From: CAZOZZ01 sp965262425
GTDB lineage: Bacteria > Acidobacteriota > Terriglobia > 20CM-2-55-15
Length of the DNA: 64,000 nucleotides
Assembly (NCBI GenBank): GCA_965262425.1
Contig: OZ253536.1
Coordinates: 1,550,001 to 1,614,000, forward strand
Reading direction: 5' to 3'
Both the position numbers and the translations under genes were made by a program. Position 1 is the stretch's first letter. Every line of letters starts with the position of its first letter. Below, piece after piece: positions 1 to 8,340 of this stretch. The notes below the pieces were generated by a model, which saw nothing but the letters and a program-made list of their open reading frames with translations, ran no database searches and was not told where the DNA came from.

Positions 1-158
1 CCTGCGCGGCAGAAGAGATCGTAACGAGAAAGTGGAGAATCGAGACCAGATTTTCTCGATTTTGAGGCGAATAGTGGTTCTATTTAACGAAAAATCGGGG
101 AAATATGGACCGATTATACCGCTTTCGCAGTAGATCTCTTCTGCCGCGCAGGCTCCTA
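1..158. repeat. Family-1 dispersed inverted-terminal repeat, copy 1 (left tip cut by window edge)
   Basis: First of several copies of a structured, MITE-like element. The left arm reads CCTGCGCGGCAGAAGAGATC and the right arm is its exact reverse complement ending GGCTCCT, followed by CTAG. The interior carries two short hairpins (AATCGAG/CTCGATT and AATCGG/CCGATT). The final CTAG supplies the TAG stop of the minus-strand DedA gene. Other copies are at 6646, 7352, 13996, 25860 and 39277, with remnants at 29475 and 32005. Confidence 0.9.
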
Positions 159-854
159 GTTCGTCTCGGCCGCTGGGCGGCTCAGGCGGCGTATGACGAC
201 GACAGCCACGATGATGTAGATGACGACGCCGGCAACCAGGGGCCAGACCAGCCATGGGAAAGCCACGGAGAGTTCCATTGAGACGTACGACTGGAGATAG
301 GCTATCGGGGCCATTCCTAGAGCCGTGCCCAGCATCACCGCAGACACGGGAATTGTCGTGACGCCGGCGGCGTAAGAAACGATGTCGGACGAAGTGAGAG
401 GATTGACCCGCAGGAGAGCGATCATGATGAAACCGCGGCGCCGCAGCAGGTCTTCGTATCTGGCCAGGTTTTCAGGGCTGAAAAAATCCCGGGTCCAGTT
501 CCGACCGACGAAGGTCCGCATCAGCAGGCAGGCGATGCCGGCGCCGAGCGTGTTTCCCAGGAGCGTCAAGGTTCCGCCCCAGAAGCCGCCGAACAGGACG
601 CCCCCGGGCAGATAGAAGATCGTTCCCGGGATCGGAGCCACGACCACCTCGACAATGACGACCAGGAGGTACAAGAGTGGACCCAGTGGTCCCCAGCTTC
701 TGAAGAAAGTCTGAAGCGCCGTCAGCTTGGATTCGGCCTCGATGTCGACGTCCAGCATCAAGCTGACGATACCGCCGTTCCAGTACGACCAGGCCAACCC
801 CGCGGCGACGAGCGCCAGGCCCGCAACGCCTAAAAGTCCCACCTTTCGCTGCAA
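156..854 (-). CDS. DedA/TVP38/TMEM64 (VTT-domain) membrane protein
   Basis: Predicted integral membrane protein of 232 aa, the usual length for the family. An N-terminal hydrophobic helix (about residues 5-22) is followed by the VTT core with a Pro/Gly-rich re-entrant segment (APIPGTIFYLPGGVLFGG, about residues 73-90) and the RVNPLTSSDIVSYAAG region (about 149-164), both typical of TVP38/TMEM64 proteins. Family members are implicated in lipid scrambling and envelope homeostasis; the substrate here is unknown. Its TAG stop lies inside the CTAG that closes repeat copy 1. It runs in the same direction as the phosphonate-type ABC genes, about 90 bp downstream of them, so co-transcription is possible but unproven. 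Confidence 0.8.
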   Translation of the reverse strand: MQRKVGLLGVAGLALVAAGLAWSYWNGGIVSLMLDVDIEAESKLTALQTFFRSWGPLGPLLYLLVVIVEVVVAPIPGTIFYLPGGVLFGGFWGGTLTLLGNTLGAGIACLLMRTFVGRNWTRDFFSPENLARYEDLLRRRGFIMIALLRVNPLTSSDIVSYAAGVTTIPVSAVMLGTALGMAPIAYLQSYVSMELSVAFPWLVWPLVAGVVIYIIVAVVVIRRLSRPAAETN

Positions 855-941
855 TGACCCTCCTTCGAAAGTGTGGTCAGGAACGATCTCGGAAAGTCAC
901 CCCAACGTGGACCTTCCGAGCAAAGCACCTATTAAGGACGA

Positions 942-1682
942 CTACGAATAAACCCGTTGTAACCGTCGGCTGGTGTGGTCGACGACGACAACTATGGCAA
1001 AGATGGCCAGAATCAACGTCGCTACACGCTGGTACTGAAACAGATTGGTCGTCGTGTAGATCATCTGCCCAAGGCCACCCGCTCCGACAACGCCCACGAT
1101 CGTCGCGCTTCGTATGTTGGTCTCCCAACGGTACAGTGCAAACGAAATGCATTGGGCCCACGCCTGGGGAACCACCGCGTAGAGCGAGACGGCGCTCGGG
1201 GAACCGCCGGCCGATGCGACCGACTCGACAATCCGGCCATCGACGTTTTCGAACGTGTCGCCGAACAGTTTCCCAAGTACACCGGAGGTATGAAAGGCGA
1301 GGGCAAGAGCCCCGGCGGCCGGGCCTAATCCGGCCACGAAAACGAAGATCAGGGCCCAGAGCAGATCCGGGACAGCCCGGAGCAGGACAAACAGGCCGCG
1401 TGAGAACCAGCCGAGGCCCCGACGTGCCGTCGATAGCCAGGCGATCGAGAACGAGAACAGAAAGGCGAGTGCCGTACCCGCGATCGACATCGCCAGGGTC
1501 TGCACGGCGGCCACACCGGTTTGTCTGAGAAATCCCGGATCGACGGCAGGCGGAACGAACTCACCGAGTAGAGCGAGGATGCTGGATCGAGTCCAGCCGG
1601 CATCGGGCCAGGTCAGCCAGAACGATGCGAGGATACCGGCGCCTCCGAGCGTGACCAGAGCCGTCCGTTTCGCCAAGTTCAC
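942..1682 (-). CDS. phnE: Phosphonate-type ABC transporter permease (PhnE-like), second copy
   Basis: Inner-membrane permease of 246 aa with five or six hydrophobic segments. The C-terminal part carries the PhnE-type EAA loop region (YRWETNIRSATIVGVVGAGG, about residues 185-204), which contacts the ATPase. Its start overlaps the preceding permease stop by 4 bp (ATGA), showing translational coupling. Two permeases beside one ATPase is the known PhnCEE arrangement for phosphonate, phosphite or phosphate-ester uptake. No PhnD binding protein is visible in the window, so substrate and completeness are uncertain. Confidence 0.85.
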   Translation of the reverse strand: MNLAKRTALVTLGGAGILASFWLTWPDAGWTRSSILALLGEFVPPAVDPGFLRQTGVAAVQTLAMSIAGTALAFLFSFSIAWLSTARRGLGWFSRGLFVLLRAVPDLLWALIFVFVAGLGPAAGALALAFHTSGVLGKLFGDTFENVDGRIVESVASAGGSPSAVSLYAVVPQAWAQCISFALYRWETNIRSATIVGVVGAGGLGQMIYTTTNLFQYQRVATLILAIFAIVVVVDHTSRRLQRVYS

Positions 1683-2485
1683 GAAACCCTCCGAACCAGG
1701 GCGCTGATACGATCGATTCCGATGACGATCAGGATCAGGGCAAGGATGATCGTGCTGACTTCCGAGTACTCGAACATCCGCATCGAGATTTCAATCTCCT
1801 GACCCAGTCCACCGGCGCCCACGATGCCGAGAAGTGCCGCCGAACGGACGGCGCATTCCCACCTGTACATGGAATAGCCGACCAGGTCGTGCCAGGCCTG
1901 GGGCAGGATCGCGTACACGAACTGTCCGGTGCGGCCCGCACCCACTCCGGCAATGGCCTCGATGGGTGCCCGAGGCGCCGCGTCGAGGAGTTCCCCGTAC
2001 ATCTTGCCCAGGATGCCGCCGTAGCTGACCCCGATAGCCAGGACTCCGGCGAAAGGGCCAAGCCCGACAATACGGACGAAAAAGACCGCCCAGACCAGAT
2101 CGGGAACGCTGCGGACAAAAGAGAGGAGAAAGCGGGTGGGCGTCGTCACCGTCCGGGTCCCCATCACGCTCGATGCACCGAATGGCCCCAGCAACGTAGC
2201 GAAAGTGATCGCCAGCGTTGTTCCCGCAACTCCGATTGCAACCGTCTCTAATGTTGCCCGCGCCACCAGGCGTAGGAAATCCGGAGAAGTGTTGGGCGGG
2301 AACAGGCCGCCGAGAAACTGGGCGGCGGCCGCGATTCCGGCCATCGAGAAGATGACGGAGGGTCGGAGTTCGGAAAGGTACAAAGATGCGGCGATCAGAA
2401 CTGCAAGGACCATGGACGTCCGCAACCCGGACGGCCGTCCCCGGGACGAATCGACTTCCAGGTGTAGTTGTTCGTATGTCCGCAT
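1679..2485 (-). CDS. phnE: Phosphonate-type ABC transporter permease (PhnE-like), first copy
   Basis: 268-aa permease paralogous to the next gene. It has a membrane segment around residues 24-42 and a conserved EAA loop (YRWECAVRSAALLGIVGAGG, about residues 207-226). It begins 33 bp after the ATPase stop and overlaps the second permease by 4 bp, so all three genes form one minus-strand operon. The two permeases probably form a heterodimeric channel. The ATG start at 2485 is the first candidate before the hydrophobic region. Confidence 0.85.
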   Translation of the reverse strand: MRTYEQLHLEVDSSRGRPSGLRTSMVLAVLIAASLYLSELRPSVIFSMAGIAAAAQFLGGLFPPNTSPDFLRLVARATLETVAIGVAGTTLAITFATLLGPFGASSVMGTRTVTTPTRFLLSFVRSVPDLVWAVFFVRIVGLGPFAGVLAIGVSYGGILGKMYGELLDAAPRAPIEAIAGVGAGRTGQFVYAILPQAWHDLVGYSMYRWECAVRSAALLGIVGAGGLGQEIEISMRMFEYSEVSTIILALILIVIGIDRISALVRRVS

Positions 2486-2518
2486 GTTCCCTTGTTGCTT
2501 TTCACCGGGTGAAACGAA

Positions 2519-3271
2519 TCAACCCGTTTGATGCGCCGATCTTTCCTTCGCGTACAAGTCGTCGAGCATGGCGTTGGTAACACGTGATGGCGCGGTGTCG
2601 AAGAGGATCTGTCCATCCCGGAGGCCGATGAGGCGTCCGAAGTTGTGTCGGGCGAACTCGACCTGGTGGAGGTTTACGATCAGCGTCGCTCCTTTTCCGT
2701 CGGCCCAGGCGTTCAACGTGTCGATGGTCAGTTGGGACAGGCCCGGATCTAACGACGCGATGGGTTCGTCCGCCAGCATGATCTCCGGGTCCTGGAACAT
2801 CGCACGGGCGATCGCAACCCTTTGCTGCTCCCCGCCGCTGACTCGTTCGGTCCGTTCGTTGAGCTTTTCCTCGATGCGGAACTTCCGGAGGATCATGGAG
2901 ATCTCGTTTGTATCGGGCACCACGAACTTCAAGACGGACCATAGGGGCGAGAGTTGCCCGAGCCTTCCCGCCTGGACGTTTCGGGCGATGCTCAGGCTGG
3001 GGACCAGATTGAAATGCTGGTACACGATCCCGATTCGGGCACGCATCTGTCTGTCTCGCCGGCGGCTGTTCCCCCAGCGGTGTCCATCGATTTCGACCCG
3101 GCCGGAATCCGGATCGAGGGCTCCGTTGATGAGCCGCAGCAGGGTTGTCTTGCCCGCGCCGCTTGGACCGATCAGGGCGACACGTTCGCCGGTGCGGACC
3201 TCCAGGGTCAGGTCACGGATAGGAACGAGGGCTCCGAAAGAGCGCGTGACGGTCTGGAGTCGGATGTTGAT
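2519..3271 (-). CDS. phnC: Phosphonate-type ABC transporter ATP-binding protein (PhnC-like), start codon non-canonical
   Basis: ATPase of 250 aa if read from an ATC codon at 3271. The Walker A motif (GPSGAGKTT) lies upstream of the first ATG (3046), so the gene must start further 5'. Q-loop YQHFN, signature SGGEQQRVAIARA, Walker B IMLADEP and the H-loop NLHQ are all present. Between the upstream in-frame TAG (near 3375) and Walker A I see no ATG, GTG or TTG. The ATC at 3271 follows a purine-rich AAAGGCAGG and gives the normal PhnC N-terminus (INIRLQTVTRSFGA). Either a rare start codon is used, or there is a small sequence error or frameshift. The operon continues into the two permeases. Confidence 0.8.
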   Translation of the reverse strand: MNIRLQTVTRSFGALVPIRDLTLEVRTGERVALIGPSGAGKTTLLRLINGALDPDSGRVEIDGHRWGNSRRRDRQMRARIGIVYQHFNLVPSLSIARNVQAGRLGQLSPLWSVLKFVVPDTNEISMILRKFRIEEKLNERTERVSGGEQQRVAIARAMFQDPEIMLADEPIASLDPGLSQLTIDTLNAWADGKGATLIVNLHQVEFARHNFGRLIGLRDGQILFDTAPSRVTNAMLDDLYAKERSAHQTG

Positions 3272-3682
3272 GGGACCTGCCTTTGGACCGAAACCCGTGT
3301 TCTTGTAAGCCGGCTGCTCTGGCTGGCATCGATCGACCGGTCTGACCGGTGGTAACGAAAATCTCGGGGCTGGCTAACGTTTGGGAAACCAGGAACGTCT
3401 ACCTGACATTACGGGCGCGCTCAGGTGAAGCCGGCCGCGGTAGAGGCCCCGTCCTCGGGGTCGATGCTCGAACGCATTGGGCGACTATAGCAAAGGCGTG
3501 TGGTAAGACAAGACACAATTACCCCGGGGGGCGCTTCCCGCCCTCGAGGGCAGGGGCGGCCGGTCCCGACCGGTTCTCCCACCGAATGAACGATTTGGAG
3601 CAGCGGAACGGTATACAACTTTTTACAACATCGGTACGCCCGGGAGATACCCGGGATCGGTGAGAGGTATATTCTGAAAGCC
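3272..3682. other. Divergent intergenic region between phnC-like gene and histidine kinase
   Basis: About 410 bp without a convincing gene. It holds a short direct repeat GACCGGTCTGACCGGT (about 3337-3351), which could be an operator, and several GC-rich palindromic stretches around 3530-3580. A TATATT that could be a -10 box lies near 3669, just before the kinase ATG. No ORF here looks real. Confidence 0.4.
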
Positions 3683-5299
3683 ATGTCGTCGAGAACCAAG
3701 TTGATCGCGCTGGCCGTTGTCGCCGTGATGTTGCCGACAATGATTCTATCGGTGATTCAATACCGCTCGTTGCTTGAACTCCAGAGCACGACGAAGCTGG
3801 CGGCCCAGGAGAGTCTGAGACAAGTGTTGTACGGGCTGGCGGGCCGGGCCGAAGAAGAGTTGACCTGGATCGCCGAGCAAGCCCTCGGAACCCTCGACAC
3901 CGAATCTCTGTCCAGGGAAAACATTCTGGAACTCGAGAGGCACTTCGAAGCGGTTCGGACCGCGAATCCGGCTATCGACCGGCTGTTCCTGTCCTTCGTG
4001 TGTGGCTGCGAGAGTTTCGGCGTGGTCACCTCCGCGAACGGAAGCCGAAGGTTCGTCAGCGAGAGAGTGGCCCGGAGGCTGGAAGTGGTCCAGGTTCAGG
4101 ACCTGTTCGAAAGTGCCCGCACGGACGCCTATCCGGACGGACGGGTGGGCAGAGACTTTCTGTTCGCACACCTGCCCGATTGCACGGGGCCATCCTGCCG
4201 TCAGGGCGACGATTTTGAAACATATGTGTTCTACCCTTTGATCAATCAGGGGGGGGAAGAACTGGGCTTCGCGGCCATGTCGCTGAAAACGAAATACATC
4301 ACCGATGAGCTGTTCGCCCGCGTTCTACCGGCAAAGCTTGATCGCGACCTGGCCATCGGGATCTTCGACGAGAACGATTCCGAACTCTATGCAACCCAGA
4401 AGGCACGGCAGACCTGGGAAGTCACCGTGCCCCTGGCGCCCGTGTTTCCCCGGTGGAGCCTGGGAGCGGGCTTCAGGAACACGACGATCGAGGGCGCCGC
4501 GCAGCAGCAGTTCCAGGAGAGCCTGGCCCTGTCCTTGTTCGTTCTGTCATTGCTGGTTCTGGGCATCATCCTGACGCTCCGTGCGACAGCTCGAGAGATC
4601 CGGCTTGCCGAAGCCAAGTCCACCTTTGTGTCGAATGTGTCCCACGAACTGAAAACTCCCCTGGCACTGATCCGGCTGTTTGCAGAGACGCTTGAACTGG
4701 GGCGCGTGCGGTCGTCGGACAAGGCGCAAGAATACTATCGAATCATCAGCAACGAAAGCAGACGACTGACGCAGTTGATCAACAATATCCTGGATTTTTC
4801 GCGAATCGAAGCCGGTCGCAAAGAGTATCAGTTTGAAACGACCGATGTCGCCCAGGTCGTGCGCGAAGTCGTCGAGACGTATCAGTATCCCCTTGAAAAC
4901 GCCGGTTTCAAGATAATCACCGAAATTGAATCCAACCTCCCGCCCGTCAAGATCGACCGGGATGCGATGTCGCAAGCCGTCCTCAACCTGGTTAACAATG
5001 CCGTCAAGTACTCCGCTGAGATCAAACGGATCGACATCCGCGTGCGTTCAGCCGAAGGCCACATCGCCGTCGAGGTGGCCGACCAGGGCATCGGCATTCA
5101 AACCTCCGAACAGGAGAAGATTTTCGAAAAATTCTACCGGATCAGTACCGGTCTGGTGCATGACCGAAAGGGAAGCGGTCTGGGCCTGGCCCTGGTCGAC
5201 CATATCGTCAAGGCCCATCGTGGCGAGATTGTCGTAGAGAGCAAGCTGGGCAAGGGGAGCCGTTTTACCGTCCTGATTCCGCTGGCCACAGGCTGCTAA
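3683..5299 (+). CDS. Membrane sensor histidine kinase
   Basis: 538-aa inner-membrane sensor kinase that should phosphorylate the response regulator starting 3 bp downstream. TM helix 1 is about residues 7-24. A large periplasmic sensory region (about 25-280) includes a Cys cluster (CGC near 107-109; CTGPSC near 167-172) that might bind metal or form disulfides. TM2 is about 282-300. Then come a HisKA domain with SHELKTPLALI (His321 is the predicted phospho-acceptor) and a HATPase domain with N-box (NLVNNAVKYS), G1 (DQGIGI), F (FEKFYR) and G2 (GSGLGLALV). All catalytic motifs are intact. The stimulus is unknown. Confidence 0.95.
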   Translation: MSSRTKLIALAVVAVMLPTMILSVIQYRSLLELQSTTKLAAQESLRQVLYGLAGRAEEELTWIAEQALGTLDTESLSRENILELERHFEAVRTANPAIDRLFLSFVCGCESFGVVTSANGSRRFVSERVARRLEVVQVQDLFESARTDAYPDGRVGRDFLFAHLPDCTGPSCRQGDDFETYVFYPLINQGGEELGFAAMSLKTKYITDELFARVLPAKLDRDLAIGIFDENDSELYATQKARQTWEVTVPLAPVFPRWSLGAGFRNTTIEGAAQQQFQESLALSLFVLSLLVLGIILTLRATAREIRLAEAKSTFVSNVSHELKTPLALIRLFAETLELGRVRSSDKAQEYYRIISNESRRLTQLINNILDFSRIEAGRKEYQFETTDVAQVVREVVETYQYPLENAGFKIITEIESNLPPVKIDRDAMSQAVLNLVNNAVKYSAEIKRIDIRVRSAEGHIAVEVADQGIGIQTSEQEKIFEKFYRISTGLVHDRKGSGLGLALVDHIVKAHRGEIVVESKLGKGSRFTVLIPLATGC

Positions 5300-5302
5300 T
5301 AA

Positions 5303-6001
5303 ATGGAGCAAGAGAAACCAATGCAGAAAGTTCTTGTTGTCGAAGATGAGCCCGATATGATCCTGGGATTGAAGGACAACCTGGAGTACGAGGGATACGA
5401 CGTGGACATTGCGAGCGACGGAGAGGCAGGTCTCGAGCGGGCGACTTCGGGCCGGCCGGACCTGATTCTGCTCGACGTGATGCTTCCCAAAATGAGTGGC
5501 CTGGATGTGTGCCGGAGCCTTCGGACCCAGGGTGCGGACATGCCGATCATCATGTTGACCGCTCGCAGCCAGGAAGTGGATACCGTCGTGGGTCTGGAAG
5601 TGGGTGCGGACGACTATGTCACGAAGCCATTCAGTATCAAGGAATTGCTGGCGCGCGTCCGAGCGCATTTGCGCCGTCGGTCGAATCAGGTGATCGCGGT
5701 CGACAACTACTCGTTCGGCGACGTCCGGTTGTCGTTCAAGAAGCATCAAGCGTCGAAAGCGGGCGTGCCGATCGATCTGTCTCCACGCGAATTCGACATG
5801 ATGAAGTACTTCATCCAGCACAAGGGAGAAGCCATCACCCGTGATGAGCTGTTGAACGACGTCTGGGGCTACACCAATTTTCCGCTCACACGTACCGTGG
5901 ACAATCATGTTGCAAAGCTGCGCCAGAAGGTCGAAGACATTCCATCGGAGCCGAAGCATGTGATAACCGTCCACCGGGTGGGTTACAAGTTCGTCGAATA
6001 A
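5303..6001 (+). CDS. OmpR/PhoB-family response regulator
   Basis: 232-aa DNA-binding response regulator. The receiver domain has the acidic pair ED near residues 14-15, the phospho-acceptor Asp58 in LLDVMLPKMSG, the conserved Thr in LTAR and Lys108 in VTKPF. A C-terminal winged helix (about 130-232) carries the usual DLSPREFDMMKYF and TVDNHVAKLRQK recognition segments. It follows the kinase by 3 bp, so they form a two-gene operon. An alternative ATG at 5321 gives the common MQKVLVVEDEP start and has GGAG about 12 nt upstream; the first ATG lacks a clear ribosome-binding site. Confidence 0.93.
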   Translation: MEQEKPMQKVLVVEDEPDMILGLKDNLEYEGYDVDIASDGEAGLERATSGRPDLILLDVMLPKMSGLDVCRSLRTQGADMPIIMLTARSQEVDTVVGLEVGADDYVTKPFSIKELLARVRAHLRRRSNQVIAVDNYSFGDVRLSFKKHQASKAGVPIDLSPREFDMMKYFIQHKGEAITRDELLNDVWGYTNFPLTRTVDNHVAKLRQKVEDIPSEPKHVITVHRVGYKFVE

Positions 6002-6015
6002 CCGAGGTGAACACC

Positions 6016-6648
6016 ATGTCCAACTTGAACCGCACCCTTGTTGGGACGATGTTGCTGGTCGGTCTATCGCTTGTTGTCATCGGGCAGAGTGCGAGAGATC
6101 GGAACCGCGACCGCTGGCAGCGCCCCGGCGAGGTGATGGACGAGTTGGGCCTCGAACCGGGCAGTGCTGTCGCCGACATCGGAGCCGGTCGGGGCTATTT
6201 CACTTACAAGTTTGCCGAGCGGGTCGGCCCGAACGGCCAGGTGTACGCCGTCGACATTCAGCAGGAACGGCTCGATCAGATCCGTCGTGGGCTGTCCCAA
6301 CGGGGCTTCCGGAACGTGGAACTGATTCACGGCGAGCCGGACGACCCCGGTCTGGCGCCAGACTCCGTGGAAGCCATTTTGATCGTCAACGCATATCACG
6401 AGATGCGCGATTTCGATGAGATGCTGCAGGCGATGCACAGCGCCCTGAAACCCGGAGGCGTCCTCGGCATCATCGACGCGGAGGCGACCCAAGGCCGTCC
6501 GCGCAGTCGATATCACCGCGATCACGAGATTCCCGAATCACTCATCAAAGAAGATGCCGCACGGAACGGTTTCGAGTTTCGGCGGAAGGCCAAAGGCTTC
6601 GTTTCAAGCGGTGACGATTGGTATTTCCTGATCTTCGAGAAGAGCTAG
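6016..6648 (+). CDS. Exported or membrane-anchored class I SAM-dependent methyltransferase
   Basis: 210-aa protein with an N-terminal hydrophobic signal or anchor (about residues 5-24) and a Rossmann methyltransferase fold. Motif I is VADIGAGRGYFTYKFAERVG, the acidic end of beta2 is YAVDIQ, and motif IV-like ILIVNAYHEM follows. The ATG at 6016 is preferred over the upstream GTG (6007) because GAGGTG lies 5 nt before it. The substrate cannot be inferred. It follows the two-component genes by about 15 bp. Its TAG stop is the first triplet of repeat copy 2 (CTAGGAGCC), so the repeat begins at the stop codon. Confidence 0.85.
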   Translation: MSNLNRTLVGTMLLVGLSLVVIGQSARDRNRDRWQRPGEVMDELGLEPGSAVADIGAGRGYFTYKFAERVGPNGQVYAVDIQQERLDQIRRGLSQRGFRNVELIHGEPDDPGLAPDSVEAILIVNAYHEMRDFDEMLQAMHSALKPGGVLGIIDAEATQGRPRSRYHRDHEIPESLIKEDAARNGFEFRRKAKGFVSSGDDWYFLIFEKS

Positions 6649-6809
6649 GAGCCTGTGCGGCAGAAGAGATCGTAACGAGAAAGTGGAGAATCGAGGCCAG
6701 ATTTTCTCGATTTTGAGGCGAATAGTGGTTCTATTTAACGAAAACTCGGGGGAATATGGACCGATTATACCGCTTTCGCAGTAGATCTCTTCTGCCGCGC
6801 AGGCTCCTA
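6646..6809. repeat. Family-1 repeat, copy 2
   Basis: 164-bp element with terminal inverted repeats, left AGGAGCCTGTGCGGCAGAAG and right its near-perfect complement. The single arm difference (T opposite G) would still pair as U-G in RNA. CTAG flanks the left side and CTAA the right. It starts at the methyltransferase stop codon and lies upstream of the thioesterase. Confidence 0.9.
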
Positions 6810-6925
6810 ACTCCTGGCGAACCATGGAGCGTGTCTCTTCTTCACGGATTGACCGACAAAGGGGATTCGGACTACCATCCGCTTTCCGACATTCCTGGAG
6901 CTGGACTTCCGAAAGGACACGCGTC

Positions 6926-7336
6926 ATGTTTGAAACCAGAATACAGACCTACTGGGCGGATTCCGATGCCGCTGGCATCGCTTACTTCTCACATTTTTTT
7001 CGATTTGTAGAGTCTGCTGAAGAAGATCTCTTCCGCGCGGCCGGAGCGGACCGGCAACTCGTTCTGGATGAGCAACAGGTTTGGTTGCCGCGAGTGGAGT
7101 CGTTTGCGAAGTTCCGGAAACCGATCAAGGTCGGTAGCGCGATTCTTGTGCGCCTCCACGCGGAGTTCAAAGGCTCGAAGACTGTCAGGTGCCGTTTCGA
7201 GATCTTCGAAGCGGAACAGCGCGAACTACTGGCGGAAGGATACGTCACCGTCGTCTGTGTCAGTCGCAGCGGGTTCAAGGGTATCCCGATGCCTGAGCCG
7301 ATCCGGCGGGTATTCGAGACGGCCAACCTTTCCTGA
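6926..7336 (+). CDS. Acyl-CoA thioesterase, 4HBT/YbgC-like hotdog fold
   Basis: 136-aa single-domain hotdog protein, the normal length for YbgC/4-hydroxybenzoyl-CoA thioesterases. The N-terminal motif YWADSDAAGIAYFSHFFRF contains the conserved Asp and the following Tyr/His of the 4HBT active-site helix. The start at 6926 is chosen because homology begins there and AAAGGA lies upstream; the longer frame to 6824 would encode unrelated residues reaching the repeat. The acyl-CoA substrate is unknown. It is convergent with the HAD gene, with repeat copy 3 between them. Confidence 0.85.
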   Translation: MFETRIQTYWADSDAAGIAYFSHFFRFVESAEEDLFRAAGADRQLVLDEQQVWLPRVESFAKFRKPIKVGSAILVRLHAEFKGSKTVRCRFEIFEAEQRELLAEGYVTVVCVSRSGFKGIPMPEPIRRVFETANLS

Positions 7337-7351
7337 TCCTCAGCAGGCTCC

Positions 7352-7515
7352 TAGGAGCCTGCGCGGCAGAAGAGATCTGCTGCGAAAGCAGTAGAATCGG
7401 TCCATATTTCCCCGATGTTTCGTTGAATAGAACCACTATTCGCCTCAAAATCGAGAAAATCTGGCCTCGATTCCCTAATTTCTCGCTACGATCCCTTCTG
7501 CCGCACAGGCTCCTA
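7352..7515. repeat. Family-1 repeat, copy 3 (inverted orientation), with an extra arm fragment to its left
   Basis: 164-bp copy in the opposite orientation to the others, flanked on both sides by CTAG (7351-7354 and 7512-7516 region), consistent with a 4-bp target duplication. A spare right-end fragment GCAGGCTCCTAG abuts it at about 7343-7354, creating a perfect palindrome across the junction. It lies between convergent genes, and the HAD reading frame enters it. Confidence 0.9.
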
Positions 7516-8227
7516 GAATGACCTCCAGCGTCTCGATGGTTGGCAGGAACGACCGTAATTCGGAGACTGCGTTTCCGACGGGCGCTTCTCTGCCGTTTGG
7601 GTTGTACCAGACGGGACGGATGCCCGCACCCATCGCGCCCACGACGTCGACTTCCCAGGAATCCCCGACCATCACTGCCTGCTCCGGTGAAGCACCCGCC
7701 ATTCGAAGGGCCTGGTCGAACATCTCCGGTGCCGGTTTCGGGTGTTCGGTTTCCTCGGATGTCACCATGAAGTCGATCAGCGGGTCGAGTTTGCAGTCGG
7801 CGAGTTTGGAGCGCTGCTCGATGACGAAATTGTTCGTCACGATACCTATGGGGACCCGGGTCCCCAGACATTCGAGAAGTTCGATAGACCCCGCCATGGG
7901 GCGCCTTGAGGCGCGATAGGTCTTGCGGTACCGTCCGGCCGCAGCCTCCACCTCACCTGGAGCGAGTGACGCCCCGCACCATTCGGCCAACAGGCGGAAC
8001 CGTTCAATGCGACCCTCAGCCTGGGTCAAGAGGCCGGCAAGCACCTTCCGGTGAGTGCGGTTCAAGATCTCAAAAGCCGCACTTTCCAGTTCTTCGACCC
8101 CCCGGGCGCGGAAGGCGTGGTATTCGTTCCGGAGAGTGTCGAGACCGCAACGACTGGCATGCCTGTGGTCGAAGAGGGTGTCATCCAGATCGAAGAGCAC
8201 CAGGCGCGGTTCATTCATTCCCTGCAT
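7475..8227 (-). CDS. HAD-superfamily hydrolase (YjjG-like phosphatase) with repeat-encoded C-terminus
   Basis: About 250 aa. HAD motif I is LFDLDDTLFD near the N-terminus, motif II is IVTNN, and motif IV is VMVGDSWEVDVVGAMGAG, so the catalytic Asp nucleophile and Mg-binding Asp are intact. This suggests a small-molecule or nucleotide phosphatase. The start is uncertain between 8227 and 8218; longer frames lack homology. The last dozen residues (GACAAEGIVARN) are translated from repeat copy 3, because here the CTAG at the insertion point is read as CTA GGA rather than as a stop. The native stop has probably been displaced. Confidence 0.85.
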   Translation of the reverse strand: MQGMNEPRLVLFDLDDTLFDHRHASRCGLDTLRNEYHAFRARGVEELESAAFEILNRTHRKVLAGLLTQAEGRIERFRLLAEWCGASLAPGEVEAAAGRYRKTYRASRRPMAGSIELLECLGTRVPIGIVTNNFVIEQRSKLADCKLDPLIDFMVTSEETEHPKPAPEMFDQALRMAGASPEQAVMVGDSWEVDVVGAMGAGIRPVWYNPNGREAPVGNAVSELRSFLPTIETLEVILGACAAEGIVARN

Positions 8228-8340
8228 TATATGGGAGCCGTCCGAACGGCTGCGACGTTTTCCATCCGCGGAAGACGGCGACAACCTCGTTGCATGCGAA
8301 CGGCGAACATGCGATTCTAACGACCCCGTGAGGGTGAATC

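Noticed and set aside
2519..3046. ATPase starting at the ATG at 3046
   Set aside because: It would lack Walker A, which is present in frame upstream; the gene must start earlier.
5048..5974. 308-aa minus-strand ORF
   Set aside because: Antisense to the kinase and response regulator, both of which have complete motifs on the plus strand.
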